The notes under the pieces were generated by a model. The model ran no database searches, was not told where the DNA came from, and worked only from the letters and a program-made list of their open reading frames with translations. This document shows, in pieces, positions 10,759-22,404 of a stretch of 64,000 bases of DNA. Position numbers and translations under genes: made by a program. Every line of letters begins with the position of its first letter. Positions within the stretch are counted from its first letter, which is position 1. The stretch covers positions 58,542,660 through 58,606,659 of the forward strand of contig CM071933.1 of NCBI GenBank assembly GCA_016081115.2. Reading direction: 5' to 3'. The DNA is from Rehmannia glutinosa. Its lineage: Eukaryota > Streptophyta > Magnoliopsida > Lamiales > Orobanchaceae.

Positions 10759-13700
10759 TGTGAAGCCCTCGATTTTTATTCGAACATGTACTTATTTCAC
10801 GTATCGTCTTGGTACTATTTGACAATTCTACCGCATCGCTTTGACGGGTAAATATTAATGATAATATATTTTGCCTTTAATTTCTTTATTTATTTCTTGT
10901 GATCATAATCATTTATTAATTTTATTTCACAATTATGATCACTTGGTTGATCATCATTATTATTACTTGTGTATTTTTTTAGTCACCTTAGAATTTTGGA
11001 GACTATTTATTTTAGAGATTTATACCTTATAGAATTAAGAATTCGATTTAGATTAAATGATCATGAGACTTATAAGTGATCAAGGAGATCACTAATTATT
11101 TTGGAGATTGATATTATTCATCTTTTATCACCAATTTGGGACAAAAAGAAAATATATGGAAATACCACAAATACCCTTAGGTGGACGGTCATGATGTATA
11201 TTTAGTGTAGAAATATCTCCCAACTCTTGTACATGTACACCTTGTGTATTCATCTTGTGTATTTTTACACCATTAATTCAAATCTTATACACAATATCTT
11301 ATACACCAATTCTTTATTATAAACTTACCCAACATGTTGGAGGCTTCTCAACATTCCATGCCAACATCCTCCTCAATCCCTTCAATTTCATCCTCCCATG
11401 CAAGACCACACTTTGACCAATGCCTTTGTCCCCATGCTAGAGACAAGTTGGAAGACATAGAATTTGACCAAAAAATTTGTCTCCTCCCCCTCTCCACCTC
11501 AATTTTCATCCATAACACCTTGAGGATCAAAAACATTTGATCAAAATATCATTTTCATCCAACACATTCATAATTCAAGCATTTTCTCCAACTTCTCTCT
11601 AAAATCTCCAACATCTCTCTAAGTATATCTTCATCCACTCCTTCATATCTTCAAGAACACTTCTTCATATCTTCAAATCTTCAAACACCATTCCTTCACA
11701 TCTTCAAATCTTCAAACACCATATCTTCAAATCTTCAAACACCATTCCTTCACATCTTCAAATCTTCAAACACCATATCTTCAAATCTTCAAACACCATT
11801 CCTTCACATCTTCAAACCTTCAAACAACATATCTTCATATCTTCAAATCTTCAAACACCATATCTTCAAATCTTCAAACACCATCCCTTCACATCTTCAA
11901 ATCTTCAAACACCATATCTTCAAATCTTCAAACACCATTCCTTCACATCTTCAAACCTTCAAACAACATATCTTCATATCTTCAAATCTTCAAACACAAT
12001 TCCTTCACATCTTCAAACATCCTTCACAACTTCAAGAACATCTTCTTCATATCATCAAACACTTCTTCTTTCTTCAAACAACTAAACAAAAACAAACATT
12101 CTTTCTACTCAAATCATAAAATTTGAACCATCACTACCAAGGTAAGGAAAATGTCTTTTTCAATCCATTTTTGATATCACCTAACTCATCTCTTTCACCT
12201 TCTAAATTAAGTTTGATTTTTGATTTTGAGGTATACCTAGAAGACCTTTGAAGTTGTTAAGAGACTTGTCATCTTGAAGAAAATTGTGAAGAAGTTGGAC
12301 TATAAGGTAAGAAATGGAATTTTTGGTACCTTTTCTTCTTCTCTTTTTATTTTCCAAACTTTGACACTCCATTTTCATTTTTGGAGTTTTAGGGGCTGAC
12401 TTTGGAGGTTAACATTAAGGGTGACCAAAATCTTGCACTTGGAAGCCATTACTAGTCACACTTTATTCACTACACAAGGTAAGTGTAGTAATTCCAATTT
12501 TCTCACTATCTTCCTCTCCCCTTAAATTTTAACCACATTCTTCTAACTCCTATATTTTTTGATATTCCTTGACTTAGGGGCTGACCTAAGTCACTCCTTC
12601 ATCGAGAGAGATTTATTTCATTTTTCCCAACAAACCGCACTTTAAGGTGGGTGGAAAAATCCTTTCAACTTCTAGGTGTTTTAATTCAAAACAATGCATG
12701 TAGTATTTTGTTATTGAGCATTTGAGATATATATTATGTATTGCATGCTATTTTCTTGTATCAAGTTGAAAAATTTCTCAAGTGTTGCTCAAAATGCGAT
12801 TTACCGAAAATTAGGACATACATGTACACTTTATTGTCATATTTGATAAATTCTTGTATGAGATGGATATGTATGTTTATGACTCTTGAAATCTATGTTT
12901 TGAATGACCTATAACCTGGACAAGTCGAGCATAATTGGTTAAATTTCGATTTTTGGACTTAAAATACAAAAATGGAAAGTTGGTGGACTTAATTGCAAGA
13001 AAATAAAACTTAAGGGACCCCTCTGTAATTTTTGATTTTTGGGACTGAACTCAGGTTCAAAAATTATGTTTTGACATTTTATTAAAGTTTTAAGAGTTTT
13101 TAGATAAATAAAATCAACCCTTAAAAGCCCAAGGACTAGATTGTAAAATTTGAGAAGTTTAAGGGCTATTTTGCAAATTTCGAAACTGTACCAGACCCTA
13201 ATTTTACAATTTGAAATTTTAACTCTTAAGGGACTGGAAATAACATATTTTAAGTGTATTCCAAAAATCCAAGTGTTTAGAGCTTGGAAAGTGATTTTAT
13301 AAAACTTGAGGGACCAAATTGTAAAAGATTAAACTTGAGGACCCAAATGAAATTTCCAAGACTTATACAGCCCATGTACCTGGAAATACTAATTTACCTA
13401 TAACATAACTATATTTTGGACCCAAGGTTCAAATTTCATAACAATTGAACCCCTAAAAGCCTTAAAGGCAATTATTTCAAAATGGGACAAAAATGAGATT
13501 TTCAAAAGTTAAGGGACCTATACTTATGACGTTTTAAAACTGTTTTTGTCCCAATATCCCACTAACCTTAGTGACATTTTCCAACTGGAATCACATTAGA
13601 AGCCCTTCCGGTTTGTGAGTTCCGATTATTTTAAACTTAGGGCCCGAAATGACAATTTTAACAAATTTGGGGCCAATGTGAGAATTTTATAAAAACTCGA

Positions 13701-15225
13701 CCTCAAAACTTTAAAAACCTGAATCTCTGAACAATTTAGAGAATTTAGGAACTGACCTCATAATTTTCCAAGGTCGGGACATTTATTTATTTAACTTTTA
13801 ACCCCAAAAGTATTGGTTTTCACAAAACGGGGCTAATTGTAAATTTTTTTTTTTATAAGGACCTAACTCAAATTATTTTATTTTAAAGAAACAGCCCTGG
13901 ACCCTCTTACTTTAATATTTAATTAAAATATTTTATTTTCTTAAAAATCCCTTGACTTATCGGATCGTCTTGACCGATTAATACCTGATCGCGGGGCGAC
14001 CCCCTCGTCTCGTGATTTCGAATCTATAACGGGACTTATGTTCCTCCTAATACTTAAGATATCGAAGACTACTTATCCTCCCGATAATTATCTTCATCCC
14101 GATAACTCCACCAACGCCATAACTATCTTGTGCAAATTTTTGAGAACTTTTCATGAACTGCTTCCCGAATCAATAATACTTTCATTGCTGGTTGACTACA
14201 TGAACTTGTGTTTACTTTCTGCTTGAGTCAACTTGGTGTGTCGAGCTCACGATCGGAATGGATACGTCGGGGATGGAACCAAGGCAGCTCGGCTTGCTAT
14301 TCCACTCTTCCCCATCGCCCTAATCCCCAATGGCGAGGGACGGAGTTTGTCCAAGGAAGGGTCGTAGTACTTGAGGTATAATCATGATTATGACAAATCC
14401 GAGCCTTGCTAGCTCCACTGTGGATTTTGTCTTTGCCTACGGAGCGATAAGGTGGAGGTCTTGGACCATCTTGCTCGGGAGTTACAAGGAAGAAGAACGA
14501 AGGAATCGCTGTCGATCCACACGATTCCGGAGTTAATCGGACTGTTTGGTTGGCGCTACAAATCCGTCACGCAACCGCTTACTTGTATTGCATAGGTTGG
14601 CGCTACAAATCCGACGCAACCGCTACTTGTCTTGCATAGGATTGGCGTTACAAATCCGCACGCAATCCTCTGTCTGCTTGAACCATAGTGCTGCGTGACC
14701 ACGAACTATTTTCTTAAAACTATATAAGTATGTTACTTAATATATTTATCACGACGCTTGTGGTGTGTGTGAAATCATGCATCATCTCTCACGCGTTTTC
14801 ATACACTAAATTTCTCGCATTAACTATTTATATCGCCACACTTACACACGATCACCCCATCCACCGAGATTTTGTCTCATTCCCTCCTGTTTTCTAACCT
14901 TTAGATGAAGAAGAGTTTGAAGACATCGAACCTATCGCAGATTGAATCTCTATCAACGATGTGGAGTGATATTTCCTTTTACTTTTTTGTTGTTGTTGGA
15001 CTCCACCATTTTATTCTCGTTTGAATTTGTAAGTTAATTAAGATAATCTTTTGGGTTGTATTCGGATACCGCCTTGGACTTTAAGATTGTAATCAGACTC
15101 GTGTTTATTTTAATTCCGCTGCATTAGACTCTATTTCACTTGGAGTTTGGTATCTTTGGTTTAGACTGTTGATTTATTTCTGTTTAAGTGATTGATCGTT
15201 GTCGCGTCACGTTTGGGGCGTGACA
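10759..15225 (+). repeat. T1 3' LTR
   Basis: 4467 bp, uninterrupted, TG...CA ends. It carries the same sub-features as the 5' LTR: CTTCAAA repeat 11665-12015; AAGGTAAG at 12139, 12304 and 12476; and a hairpin array at 14548-14668. Differences from the 5' copy are few in the AT-rich part but cluster as indels between about 14150 and 15130. Confidence 0.93.
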
Positions 15226-15230
15226 TTTTC

Positions 15231-15576
15231 TCTTATTTTTTTTATTCTTTTTCTTAACAAGATGTCAAAAAGAATAACTAGTATCACACATTCAACAATT
15301 GAGGCATCACTTATAATAAAATCGGTGAAGGAAGATTTATGTGTAAAATTTTGAGATTAATAAAATCGATTAGTTTGTGTATCATGATATGTATGTGTAT
15401 ATATATATATGTATATATCTTTCTCGTTTGAGTCTCTTAACATGCAATACTCGTACATGTGACATTTTGATTTGAAATGCTAGATGAAACACGATATGAA
15501 ATAGGAAATCTGAGCAATATATAGAAATAAAGATAAAATACAACTTTCCTTGGGAGGTTTATTGTCTAATTAATAC
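15231..15576. other. Host backbone right of T1, no gene
   Basis: Continues unit 1 of the backbone. 15231-15303 matches 46760-46825. It includes a short TA run near 15398. Downstream (on the minus strand) of the kinase exon this could be intron; I see no other feature. Confidence 0.6.
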
Positions 15577-15840
15577 TCACAATGTTCCAGCAATCCTGTT
15601 GCTATTGTCTAGAGCATCTTGCCAAAATAGTTTTGCCATGCCGGAATCTACAATTTTTGGGTTTATCGCTTCGTCTAAAAGAATATTACTATGTTTGAGA
15701 TCACAATGAATGATCCTCAGTTGAGAATGTTCATGCAAGTAGAGTATTCCCCTTGCAATATTCATTATCATCTTAAAGCATCTATCCCCATCTAAGTATG
15801 AACATCTGATTTGGTCCATATGTCCAAATTAAATTAATTC
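15577..15840 (-). pseudogene. CRK-type receptor-like kinase exon fragment
   Basis: The minus-strand frame carries kinase subdomains VIa to VII: CSYLDGDRCFKMIMNIARGI, LYLHEHSQLRIIHCDLKHSN, ILLDEAINPKI, then DSGMAKLF and NRIAGT. The closest remembered family is the cysteine-rich (DUF26) receptor-like kinases. Two hallmark residues are changed: the HRD arginine is Cys (HCDLK) and the DFG phenylalanine is Ser (DSG). The exon ends with a good splice donor (GTGAGT) just after AGT, where CRK genes have an intron. On the 5' side the frame hits a stop near 15830. Membrane-receptor signalling is the family role; this copy is a pseudogene. Confidence 0.82.
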
Positions 15841-16196
15841 CAACATTAAATCTGAAATTACATTAATTGTGAACAAATATAAAGAAAATATTTAATGAAG
15901 GTAAATAAAATATATTACAAAATATAAAGAGATTTAGGCTTGCATTCAGAACGAGTTCATATATGAGAAGCCTTTCACTTCATTTTAGAGAATAACCCGC
16001 GAGTCTAACTAGACTCCTGTGTTGATGATTGGCCTGTAACAATACCGCGTTCTTAAACTCTAGTTTACATGTTCTAAACCCTAAGATAATCTTTTGACAT
16101 CTATTTCTCGACCATTAGGCATGTTCCCTAATATTAAATCGTAACAAGTAAGAATTCAGGATCTTTATTTTTGTATTTTAATTTGAAATTGTTAGC
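15841..16196. other. Spacer between kinase fragments
   Basis: AT-rich sequence where the kinase middle exons (nucleotide-binding lysine, alpha-C region) would be expected. I find no matching frame, so those exons seem to be lost. Confidence 0.4.
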
Positions 16197-16341
16197 TATC
16201 AACTTTTCTTTATCAACCACAGTCACATGTGCCTTAAAAATAGCCTCAAATCCACCTTGTCATAACTTGCTATCATCTGAGAAATAATTTGTAGCAACTC
16301 TGATTGTAGTTAAAACATATTTCAGAGATTCAACAGTGTTG
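16197..16341 (-). pseudogene. Kinase glycine-loop exon, disrupted by S1
   Basis: On the minus strand, 24060-24038 joined to 16341-16197 (with S1 removed) reads VVDEINTVESLKYVLTTIRV then ATNYFSDDSKL, stop, QGGFEAIFK. This is the juxtamembrane-to-glycine-loop start of CRK kinases (DEI..ESL..F..TI..AT..FSD..KLGQGGFG). A TGA stands where the first loop Gly should be, and Glu replaces a later Gly. S1 is inserted in this exon, with TGTTG duplicated. An acceptor-like pyrimidine stretch ending in AAG lies at the 5' edge near 24060. Confidence 0.7.
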
Positions 16342-16785
16342 TGTTTGATAAATGGTTTTATCATGATTTTGATGATTTTGTTTTTATACCAAAACAATGG
16401 TTTTAAAGGTTGTCCAAATACTCCTAAATGATTTAAAATGGTTTTAATATTTTCCGGAGTATTTCTTCAAGTTTTATTTTCGACAAAAATTGGACAACAC
16501 ATTTAATGATTTTGTATCAATGGGTTTTTACATCCAAACTATGTTTCTAAATGTTGTCCTAATACTCCCGACCGGTCTAAAATGTTTTTACTATTTATCG
16601 GGGTATTTCTTGAAGTTTATATCGGACAACACTTTTTGTATTAATGTGTTATTTCATCAAAACTATATTTCTAATGTTGTCCTAAATACTCCCGATCGGT
16701 TTAAAATATTTTTACTATCGTTCGGAGTATTTCTTGAAGTTTATTTTTGATATAAAATTGGACAATACTTTTGTTTTGAGGTCAA

Positions 16786-16922
16786 CCGGTCGCCCTATAG
16801 GGCAACCCGTACCTGAAAGTTGTGCAAAACAGAAAATTTCATGTTTGCAGAAAATGGTGAGGGTGACCGGTCACCCTATAGGGCGACCGGTGACGTCGAT
16901 CGGTCGACCTATAGGGCGACCG
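16786..16922. repeat. Sirevirus-type palindrome cluster, S1 5' LTR
   Basis: Three palindromes at 16786-16809, 16867-16890 and 16901-16922. Each has a CCGGTCGCCC-like arm, a central TATA and the complementary GGGCGACCGG arm, with one or two changes. The 3' LTR has them at 22859-22882, 22940-22963 and 22973-22996. Such CG-rich palindromes are a described feature of Sirevirus LTRs. Confidence 0.8.
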
Positions 16923-17239
16923 GTACCTGAAGGTTGGTTCAAATTTGCAAACTTCTCTGTTTCGATTTTTTGAAGAGGGCAACCGGTTGGACCCTAGGGT
17001 GACCGGTCGGACCCCCCGTCGACCAGTCGCCCTGTGTAAAAATGTGTTCTTATTTTCAAACGTCTATTTGTGCGCGACCCGGTCGCCCTATGGTTTGAAG
17101 GACAAAATTCTAACCGTTGTGCCAGACAGTTTTTCCCTAAATTGTGGGATTGATTTCTAACAGCTATAATCTTGATTTTAATTGCAATTTTTTTGTAGAT
17201 ATCAGATTCCAAGAGGAGCCTATCAAGTATCAATCATCT

Positions 17240-17251
17240 CCTATAAATAGA
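17240..17251 (+). promoter_or_regulatory. Candidate S1 LTR TATA box
   Basis: CCTATAAATAGAGGAAG is a strong plant core-promoter match. A purine-rich stretch with many ACAACA words follows it, as is common downstream of LTR start sites. The 3' LTR has the same sequence near 23310. If used, the hairpin array would lie in the transcribed leader. Confidence 0.6.
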
Positions 17252-17475
17252 GGAAGATTTGAAGCACAACAACAAGAGAGAACAACACAACACAACAAGA
17301 TATACTTCAAGGTTATTCTTGAGGTCTAGGCTATTCTTGATTACACTTGCACTCAATTGTATAATTCATTATCGAGTTGTAATCTTGGATTTTTGGGTAA
17401 TCATTCAACACAAGATATCCTTGTGAGTGTTGTTGTGGTAAGAACACACTTGGGTGATCTAGGTGTTAGGTGTGA

Positions 17476-17681
17476 GAAGATTGTGGTAATCTTCTTGTTG
17501 AGGTGTTGAAGAATTTGGTATTCTTCAAGGTTGAAGATTGTGGTAATCTTCACAAGGTGCCGTTGGAGATTGTGGTAATCTTCAATAGAGATTGTGGTAA
17601 TCTCAAAGGTGATGTTGAAGAAGAGTGTGGTGCTCTTCAAGGTGTTGTAAGTTGGTGTTGTATTAATTTTGGTAATTAATA
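17476..17681 (+). repeat. Seven-hairpin array in the S1 5' LTR
   Basis: Consecutive short inverted repeats with loop GTGGT or TTGGT and different stems, e.g. GAAGATT-GTGGT-AATCTTC (17476-17494), TTGAAGAAT-TTGGT-ATTCTTCAA reduced form at 17506-17528, GAGATT-GTGGT-AATCTC (17588-17604) and TATTAATT-TTGGT-AATTAATA (17661-17681). The same array is at 23609-23813 in the 3' LTR. See findings. Confidence 0.85.
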
Positions 17682-17901
17682 AAATCTTTTTTTCTTTTTG
17701 AAATCCATCCCGGATATACTGGGGTGGTAGAGGATTAGGCCCTAGGTGGGTTGAACCTCTATAAATCGACGTGTGTTGTTTACATTCCGCACCTTTATTA
17801 TTGTCTTTGAGCTTTCGGTTCGATAAAGAGGGTAAAATCGAAAAGATGGAGATAATATATTCACCCCCCTCTAGATTATCGTAGCCGCTTGGACTTACAA
17901 G

Positions 17902-17914
17902 TGGTATCAGAGCC
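17902..17914 (+). other. S1 primer-binding site
   Basis: TGGTATCAGAGCC, complementary to the 3' end of initiator-methionine tRNA, two bases after the LTR end. Perfect match to the usual plant copia site. Confidence 0.93.
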
Positions 17915-17956
17915 AAACTCTTTGGCAAGCTCGTTTCACATCGCGAGTGAAGAGGA

Positions 17957-19289
17957 ATGATCGTCGGCAACAAATGAAGCTCATCTTACCGGCACCTCCA
18001 CCACCAAGTCATCACTATTTGATTCCAAAAATTTTATTTTTTGGAAAGAAAGAATGGAATGTTATCTACAAGGTTGCGGGTTCGATATTTGGAACATCAT
18101 CATTAATGGAGAATCCATTCCAATGAAAGACACACCATACACCTCCAAAGCTATCAAGGAGCTCAATGATGAAGAAAAGAAAACCATCTCCTTAAATGGT
18201 AAAGCTCTCAATATTTTGTATTGTTCACTTACTAATTTGGAATATGAACATATTGTAGGGATTCGATCGGCTCATGAAGTATGGCAAAAATTAGAAGCCA
18301 TTCATGAAGTATATGCAAATGAAATGAGTCAAACAAAAGCAACTACTTCTCAAAGGGATACAATGTCAAATCTAAGGAACAAGCCTCTTACAACTTCCAA
18401 CTATGAAGAAGTTGAACATTGTCTTATGGGCATCGAAGAAGAAAACGAGGTATGTCTTAAACCCTCTACTTCCTATGATATTGTTATAAAAAATGATTAT
18501 AGTGATTTGCAAAATGATTTTGATGATCTTCAAAATGAATTCCAAAGCTTGCTTGTTAAATACAAAAATTTGAAAAAGGAATTCAATGTTTTGAAAAATG
18601 ATAAGGATAGTTTATTTACTTCCTATGAATCACTATCTTGTGCTCACTCCACCACACTTGACAAGGTTAGAAACCTTGAAAATGAAAATAGTACTCTTGT
18701 TGAGGAGATTAATTGTATGAAAAAGGATTTATCAAAATCCAACTCGAGTACCGATAAAATGACCAATATTGTTGATGTTCATAGTTGTAATAAATTGAAA
18801 CAAAGACTTGATCATAAGCCTAGTGTTGTTAACCATATGAAAAGAAATCAAGTCCCTATGCATGTTGGTCATTATGCTCCTAAAATTATTACTTGTTTTT
18901 ATTGCGGTAAAAAGGGTCATACGGTAAATACTTGTCGGGCTAAAAATAGCTCTAATTATTTGTGGAGACCTAAAAGTCTCAAGACTAATCCCAAAGGACC
19001 CAAGCACTTGAGGGTACCACAAAACAACGTTATATTAGGTACCCGGCGAAATAACAATCGAAGAAAATTCATACCGCCAAGGAGACATCAAATGACCATC
19101 TCATTTGATCAAAGAAGAAGACACCACCAAAATGAATTTCCAAGAAGGAAATATTATCAACAAAGGGAATGATATAATCCTTGGAGATGGAGTAATTGGA
19201 GAAACCACCATCAACATGAAGATTTTCAAACGGGAAGATATCATCAACAATGGGAACGACACAACCCATGGAAATGGCGAAATTGGTAA
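17957..19289 (+). CDS. gag: S1 Gag polyprotein (start and end damaged)
   Basis: Long open stretch 18054-19172. Upstream, the frame continues through FDSKNFIFWKERMECYLQG to about 17960. The ATG at 17957 is out of frame by one base, so the true start is probably lost to a single-base insertion. It has a UBN2-type gag domain (residues about 1-100 of the open part), a long coiled coil (about 145-225) and a zinc knuckle CFYCGKKGHTVNTC at 281-294. An in-frame TGA at 19170 interrupts an Arg-, Asn- and Trp-rich tail that otherwise runs to 19289. Within that tail two tandem copies differ by C-to-T changes (CGACAC versus TGATAT), so deamination made the stop. Family role: particle core and RNA packaging. 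Confidence 0.88.
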
Positions 19290-20241
19290 ACAGTATCTCC
19301 CTATTTAAATATGCATTTTGTTTTTGCATGTTTTTTTATTTGTGTTTAAATCGCAAAATGAGTTTTAAAATTTATAAGGTCTTCTACATATATTTATGTG
19401 TTTTTAAAATACTTTGAAAAATGAGACCTTACATGAACTTACTTAGACTTATATGTTTTTATCTCTTATGGATTTTTATGGCATGAGCTTATTTGTGATA
19501 TATCTTATTACTTTAAGCCTACACTTGTATCATATTGTTTTGTGCTAGTCTTGTTTTAAGAATTGTGTAGGACTCATGTATCTTCACAAATGGCTATCTA
19601 CGTCATAATATGTCAAGAGTGACATAAACTATAGAGGTACGCTCATCATTGGTATTCATCTTATAGACTCGATACATTTGTGCCATATGACTATGTGCTT
19701 ATTTTATACAAGTGTCATTAAGAGGATGTGTTGAATTTGTTTTTTGAAAGGCATTATTTGACATAGCTTGTTTTATCCAAGATTTGTAAAGGATTATATT
19801 TTGTTTTGATAAAACAATTGATCTACTAAGTTATAAATGCCACTATTCTTGGATACTTATGTCAAACCTCTTGTTCATATGATTCTTGTAAATGAGGTCT
19901 CAACTATGTGCTCTCTTATTGTCAAATTTCAAAAGAGACCTTATGTAGCTTTCTTAAGCTTATTTGAACATGAATGATTTATTAGACTCTTGATGATGCA
20001 TAGTATGTGGTGCTTAAAATAGTGTATCTATTATTCGATATTACTATGCTCGTGTGCAAAATATCTTGTTAAGATTTTGCAGAAATTTGTGATATTTTGC
20101 AACAAGTTTGATGAACAAGACAAGGTTAGTAGCTCAATGATATTGTCAAGAAGAAGGTAATGATTTTGATGTAATATTTGCACTCATAGCACATTTAGAA
20201 GTTATTTGCACTTTACTTGCCCATTCTTGTTTTGAGAAAAT
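19290..20241 (+). other. S1 interior without recognisable gene
   Basis: AT-rich, no open frame of note. Protease and integrase are expected here in an intact Sirevirus, but I cannot find the DSG, the zinc-binding H/C residues or the D-D-E motifs. It is either deleted or decayed beyond reading. Confidence 0.5.
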
Positions 20242-20680
20242 TTCAAGCTTTACCAAATGGATGTTAAATCCAATTTTCTAAATGGTTTTATTCAAATAGA
20301 AGTCTATCGGAGTTTAAAATTTTTAGGCCAAAGGATTTTTATAAAAAGGCCTTGTACGGTTGATACAAGTACCCCGTATATAGTTTGATAGACTTAGCTA
20401 TTTTTGCAAAATTATTTTACAAAAGGTAAAGTTGATACTACACTTCTTGTTTTGAAAAGGGGCAAGGTTGTTTACTTGTGCAAATTTATGTTGATAATAT
20501 TTTTGGTGCTACTAATGAATATTTGTGTAAGATATTTTTCCAAGTTAATGCAAGGTGAACCTAAGATGATCATGATGAGGGGAGCTAAAATTTGATCATT
20601 GGAATTCAAGTTCTACAATGCCAAGAAGGTGATTATATTCCACACTCAAAAGAAGAAGTGAGGCATTGAAGAAGAAAGAA
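20242..20680 (+). pseudogene. pol: S1 reverse transcriptase remnant
   Basis: Frames broken every 20-40 codons, but the order fits copia RT: YQMDVKSNFLNGFIQIEVY (20251), KGKVDTTLLV (about 20420), VQIYVDNIFGATNEYLCK (about 20480), KLMQGEPKMIMM (about 20545) and GIQVLQCQEGDYI (about 20605). The catalytic YVDD box reads YVDN, so the second Asp is lost. No RNase H follows. Confidence 0.82.
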
Positions 20681-22404
20681 CCATTTCAACCTATATGGCC
20701 ACAAATGCGAAAATTGACAAAATGTTGAAGTAGGCATTGACAAACAAATTTGAGGTATGTTTATCTTCGTATATTACTCCTTAAGACTCGACATTTTATA
20801 TACCTTATGTCTATATGCTCGACTAATCTCATTAAAGTGCCGTTAAAAGAAATTTTCAAATATTTGTAAGGCACTTCTTCTTATGACTTGTTCATCCAAA
20901 GTTTTAAAACGTTATTATTTTTCGAGATAACAAGTCCGGTGATAATAATTTTTCAAAATATGGTTCGTCATAATCGAACTAAACATATTGAGATTCGATA
21001 TTTCTTCAAAGGGATTGCATGTTTAACAAAAACTTGAGATGTGTTTAATTCCGTCTCAAGGATAACTCGCGAACTTTTTAATCGCTCACCGCCGAGTATT
21101 TTACCTCATTTCGAGCTTGATTATGACATAATGTATATTGAATGAGGTCTACGTTTGCATTTTGCACGTTTTCAAAACTTAGGGGCGAAAAATCGGATTT
21201 TTGGATCAAATTTCGGACTATCAAAATAGAACAGAACCAGTGGGCTACCATGGCAGGGGCCGACCAGTCTCCCACTAGCTCGACCGGTCGCCCTATGCCC
21301 TGACTGGTCGCCCACTGCAGAATTTTGGTTAAAACCGTCTCTGTTCTTGCATTTTGGCATTTTGATGTTTTTCTTCCCCATTTCGACCCCTTTGACATTT
21401 TCACACACAATTCACTTCAAATGTGTTTTGTTGCATAAAATTCATATTTTGGGGATTACCTAGCTCAATTATCATCATCATTGCTCGTCTTTACCGATTA
21501 AATGGTAAGAATTCTACTTCCTTATCTCAATTGGGTTGAACCCTTGAGAACTTGGCCTATATGTATTTTCTTGATGACATGTGTATATATTTGTGATGAG
21601 CTTATTGATTGTTGATGAATGATATTTGTAAAATTGCTTTTGGTGATGAAAAACTTGGCTTGATTACATTTACAAGGGCTATATATATATCTTCTTCAAT
21701 TTTTGACGCCCGCCAAGTATTCGATAAAATGTCTCAATGAAAAATTCATCACCTACATGATTCTCTCGATTTCAAAAGACTTGTATATTTATAGAGATCA
21801 TGTTTTGAAAATCAAATGAGTCTTAATAAGCTTCTACAAGTTGTATGATCGACTCTTTCCTCCTATTTTGTCTATAAGCTTCAATGTTCAAATAGCTCGA
21901 TACATCGGTTTAGTTGCGCACTTTGATATGGTTATATGATGTTTTTATCGTGCTAACATTCTTTTTGATGATTCCAAAGGGGAAGAAACATGTTATAAGC
22001 TTATTAGCTCATAAAAGCTAAAATAAGCTCGAGAAAGAAGCTATAAGCTATGACTTCTAAAAGCCATAAGTTGTGGATTATATTTAGTCCATTTGTTGTA
22101 TTATGGACTTATATACTTGTCTAATGATGTTTTGTTGATAGGGGGAGCTTATAAGCTCTTGTACTTAAGACCAATATGTAAAAGCTAAGCTTTTAGCTTG
22201 TGGATGATTGCTTTTACATTACTCTTGTTGTGCATATTGATAGGGGGAGCTTTTGCTATATATGTTTAATATCTCTACTCCCATCCTTGTGATTCTATTG
22301 CGTGGAATGTTGTCGCTCACAACGGATAGTTCCTTTTAACCGGTAAAAGTGTTTTGTTTTCAAAATCGACCTCGTTAAAATTGTTTTGGTTTGTAATCAT
22401 CAAA
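20681..22404 (+). other. S1 3' non-coding region
   Basis: No sizeable coding frame. It holds a short block of GACCGGTCGCCC-type words at about 21260-21315, the same words found in the LTR palindromes, and repeated purine tracts near 21975, 22140 and 22242. The segments around 22000-22200 repeat AAGCTTATAAGCT-like words. Confidence 0.55.

Larger units (their letters stand above)
222..15225 (+). mobile_element. T1: Tekay/Del-type Ty3/gypsy chromovirus
   Basis: Complete outer structure. It starts TGTGAAGCCC, ends GGGGCGTGACA, and is flanked by the 5 bp duplication TTTTC at 217-221 and 15226-15230. The LTRs are about 4.46 kb once the nested N1 is removed. The interior (7384-10758) has a primer site, a pol piece in the order RT, RNase H, integrase, a chromodomain-like C-terminus and a polypurine tract. 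The domain order, the C-terminal motif and the very long LTRs fit the Tekay (Del) clade. Gag, protease and the RT N-terminus are missing, so the copy is not autonomous. By eye the AT-rich halves of the two LTRs differ at only about ten positions in 3 kb, which points to a recent insertion. Confidence 0.93.
16342..17899 (+). repeat. S1 5' LTR
   Basis: 1558 bp, nearly identical to 22416-24032. It contains three GC-rich palindromes (16786-16922), a run of further ACCGGTCG words to about 17090, a TATA-like TATAAATAGAGG at about 17240, and a seven-hairpin array (17476-17681). It ends at the plant copia-type TTACA next to the primer site. Confidence 0.92.

Noticed and set aside
15390..15420. TA-rich run as an origin or regulatory site
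   Set aside because: A short AT microsatellite in AT-rich intron-like DNA, with no other signal.
15577..15840. Functional receptor-like kinase
   Set aside because: HRD and DFG are changed, flanking exons are missing or interrupted, and stops are present.
17401..17973. 190-codon minus-strand ORF over the S1 LTR
   Set aside because: It lies across the LTR hairpin array and primer site, is low-complexity Ile/Thr, and matches no family: a shadow frame.
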